A stretch of DNA of 64,000 nt. Source: Hyphococcus luteus. GTDB lineage: Bacteria > Pseudomonadota > Alphaproteobacteria > Caulobacterales > Parvularculaceae. The notes beneath the pieces were generated by a model. It was not told the origin of the DNA, did no database searches, and saw only the letters and a program-made list of their open reading frames with translations. Location: the NCBI RefSeq assembly GCF_002943565.1, contig NZ_PJCH01000017.1:1-64000 (forward strand), read 5' to 3'. This document shows, in pieces, positions 62,199-64,000 of this stretch. Position numbers and translations under genes: made by a program. Numbering within the stretch: position 1 is the stretch's first letter; each line of letters begins with the position of its first letter.

Positions 62199-64000
62199 TT
62201 AAAAACTCGTCCCCGCGCTGAATCGGAACCCCTCTGTCCGGTCGTATTCCTCTTTCATCAGGATCTTGGCGAAATCGAACCTTACAGGACCGAACGGCGA
62301 ATCCCAACTTACGGTCACCCCGGCCGTCGCCCTTAAGGAAAGATCGTCCTGCACCGGCGCCAAATCGACCACGCCGTCCCCGTCTGTGTCGAGCCAGAAA
62401 TTCAGGTCGTTATTCAACGCCTTAGTATCGGAATCGACACTGCCAACCGTGCCGAAATCGCTAAACAGGGCCGCCCGAATGCCATATTGCTCAGGCAAAG
62501 GCAATGGCAGCAGGATTTCCGCGCTCCCGATGGCGTAGATCTTGGCGCCGATGGACTGGCCGAAGATTTTCCCGTCCCGGTCCGTGCGCGGCACCAGAAC
62601 GCCATTTGGTCCCGCCGTGCCGGAAATATAGCGCGGCCCGACGCCGGCGACCTCGAAGCCCCGGAAAGTCGACGCGCCTTCGAAGAACCGGTCCGAGAGC
62701 CGGACATTGTCGCCGCCATAACCGTCGATATACCCGGCCCGGCCTTTCAGCGCGCCGATGAAGTCGCCGATGATCGGGTGATACCAGGCGCCGTTGAACT
62801 CGGTCTGGTAATAGTTAACGTCGCCGCCAAGCCCCGCCACGCTGACCGAGCCGCCGGCCCGCCAGCCGCGCCGCGGCGTGATCGGGTCGTCGCGCTTGTC
62901 GAAAGACAGGCTGAAGCCCACCAGCGATGTCAGGAAGCTGCCGCGCGATTCGCAGGTCGGCGTCAGCGATGCGTTCACGAAATCACAGAAATTAGCTGAA
63001 ACCCTCTGCCCCGACGGATCGCCGTTGGCGTCGGTGAGCTGGGTGACGCTTGTCGGCATGGCGCCCGGTATGAGAATCGACAACGGATCGGCCCCAATAT
63101 CGATAATTTGAGCGGACTGCGTGTCGATCTGCACCTTGTCGCGCGTCAGCAGATAATTCACGCCGCCGCGGCCATATTCAGACACCTGAAAGCCGGCGTT
63201 CAGTCCCATGCCGATCCGGTCGCGCACGAAGCCGGACTCTTTAAAGTCCGTGCGCTGATTGAAGATGGAGCCGCCCGCCGCAAGGTTGCGGTCGAGGAAA
63301 TAAGGCTGGGTGAAGCGAAGGTCGACCTGCCGGGTCCGCGAACTCGCCTGCACGCGGAAGCGCAGATATTGTCCGCGGCCGAGAAGGTTTCGCTCTTCGA
63401 CCGAAAGGTCGACAATGAAATTCTCGGTCGAGGAGATGCCGACGCCGACGCTGAGCGAGCCGGTGGACTGTTCCTCCACCGAGACGTCGAGTTCGGTTCT
63501 GTCCGGCGCCGAGCCCGGCTTTTCCTCGATATTCACTTCCTTGAAATAGCCTAGAGATCGGATTCGCGACCGCGATCGGTCCACGAGAACGCGGTTGAAC
63601 GCGTCGCCTTCAGACAGCCGGATCTCTCGTCGGATCACCTTGTCGAGCGTGCGCGTATTGCCCTTGATGTTGATCCGGTCGACGTAAACCCGCGGGCCTT
63701 CATTGACGACGAAGGTAATGTCGATGGTGTTGGATTCAGGGTGGCGGGTCAGTTGCTCGCGAACATCCACAAAAGCATAGCCGACAGTGCCCGTGGCGAA
63801 AGTCAGGGATTCGATCGCCTTTTCGATCTTCTCAGAGTCGAATGTCTGGCCGGCTCTCATCGGCACATAGTTGACGAGCACGTCGCCCGAGAGCTTGGCG
63901 AGCGTCGTCTTCACGCGCACTTCGCCGATCGTGTATTTCGGCCCTTCATCCACGGTGAAGGTGATGAAGAAATCCTTGCGGTCGGGCGTCAGCTCGGCGA
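62199..64000 (-). CDS. bamA: Outer-membrane assembly factor BamA (5' end outside window)
   Basis: The C-terminal 600 codons are present and the frame is open to the right edge. POTRA domains are seen at the start of this piece (VDEGPKYTIGEVRVKTT and FVVNEGPRVYVDRINIKGNTRTLDKVIRREI), with the Omp85 family box in GLSERNLLGRGQYLR-like sequence (SVEERNLLGRGQYLRF). The 16-strand barrel contains the VRFDFA motif near the end and closes with FSAGTSF, whose final Phe is the usual barrel signal. It folds and inserts outer-membrane proteins and heads the bamA-skp-lpx cluster. Confidence 0.97.
   Translation of the reverse strand, partial: AELTPDRKDFFITFTVDEGPKYTIGEVRVKTTLAKLSGDVLVNYVPMRAGQTFDSEKIEKAIESLTFATGTVGYAFVDVREQLTRHPESNTIDITFVVNEGPRVYVDRINIKGNTRTLDKVIRREIRLSEGDAFNRVLVDRSRSRIRSLGYFKEVNIEEKPGSAPDRTELDVSVEEQSTGSLSVGVGISSTENFIVDLSVEERNLLGRGQYLRFRVQASSRTRQVDLRFTQPYFLDRNLAAGGSIFNQRTDFKESGFVRDRIGMGLNAGFQVSEYGRGGVNYLLTRDKVQIDTQSAQIIDIGADPLSILIPGAMPTSVTQLTDANGDPSGQRVSANFCDFVNASLTPTCESRGSFLTSLVGFSLSFDKRDDPITPRRGWRAGGSVSVAGLGGDVNYYQTEFNGAWYHPIIGDFIGALKGRAGYIDGYGGDNVRLSDRFFEGASTFRGFEVAGVGPRYISGTAGPNGVLVPRTDRDGKIFGQSIGAKIYAIGSAEILLPLPLPEQYGIRAALFSDFGTVGSVDSDTKALNNDLNFWLDTDGDGVVDLAPVQDDLSLRATAGVTVSWDSPFGPVRFDFAKILMKEEYDRTEGFRFSAGTSF

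Overview
The window looks like the chromosome of a GC-rich (roughly 62% by eye), probably marine alphaproteobacterium of the Parvularculaceae/Hyphomonadaceae/Caulobacterales type. The direct clues are two alphaproteobacterial SOS boxes (GTTC-N7-GTTC) at lexA and a dinB-like gene, a full CtrA-type site (TTAA-N7-TTAAC) before rlpA, the gene order bamA-skp-lpxD-fabZ-lpxA-lpxI-lpxB, the rlpA-dacA-tmk-holB-tatD cluster, sdhE near mfd, and a VPLPA-CTERM surface protein. The genus is inference; no rRNA gene is present.

Layout. 1-2.6 kb: an IS110-family element sits against a comEC gene that has lost its 5' part. 2.6-5.3 kb: lexA, trpC and trpD on the minus strand. 5.5-13.2 kb: envelope and housekeeping genes (YibQ-like deacetylase, DUF885 peptidase, PpiD-like chaperone, tpiA, a lipoprotein hydrolase, sdhE). 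13.4-23.7 kb: a membrane diguanylate cyclase, a VPLPA-CTERM protein, mfd, a degenerate REC-REC-GGDEF protein, a TPR-VanY peptidase and a histidine phosphatase. 23.8-36.7 kb: mixed metabolism, with a three-TM protein of unknown function, a PKHD hydroxylase divergent from a lipoprotein, an SOS-controlled Y-family polymerase, an SDH-type serine protease, MoxR ATPase, a large metalloprotease lipoprotein, a 2OG-Fe(II) oxygenase, a VIT/CCC1 carrier and an ALDH7-like dehydrogenase. 37-41 kb: a TonB-dependent receptor with its own terminator, then GST and flavin reductase genes. 41.1-41.3 kb: tRNA-Ser(UGA) and a duplicated tRNA 3' end. 41.6-47.3 kb: the rlpA-dacA-tmk-holB-tatD-MBL cluster. 47.3-53 kb: a small lipoprotein, an AraC regulator, an aminotransferase class IV gene and a sulfotransferase-like gene, small membrane proteins and a glycosyltransferase. 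53-57 kb: nusG-secE and tRNA-Trp, separated by an unusual lipoprotein with glycosidase-like motifs and an AT-richer methyltransferase gene. 57.1-64 kb: the lipid A and outer-membrane assembly operon, ending in bamA cut by the window edge.

The intergenic gaps are unusually rich in perfect or near-perfect inverted repeats of several kinds, most of which are not simple terminators. The best leads are the structured 3' flank of the IS110 transposase (possible bridge/seek RNA), the aminotransferase/sulfotransferase pair, the cargo between tRNA-Trp and secE, the duplicated tRNA-Ser end, the degenerate c-di-GMP protein, and the SOS, CtrA and Fur-like sites. I did not find an obviously new multi-gene defence or biosynthetic system; there is no CRISPR array, toxin-antitoxin pair or prophage that I can support.
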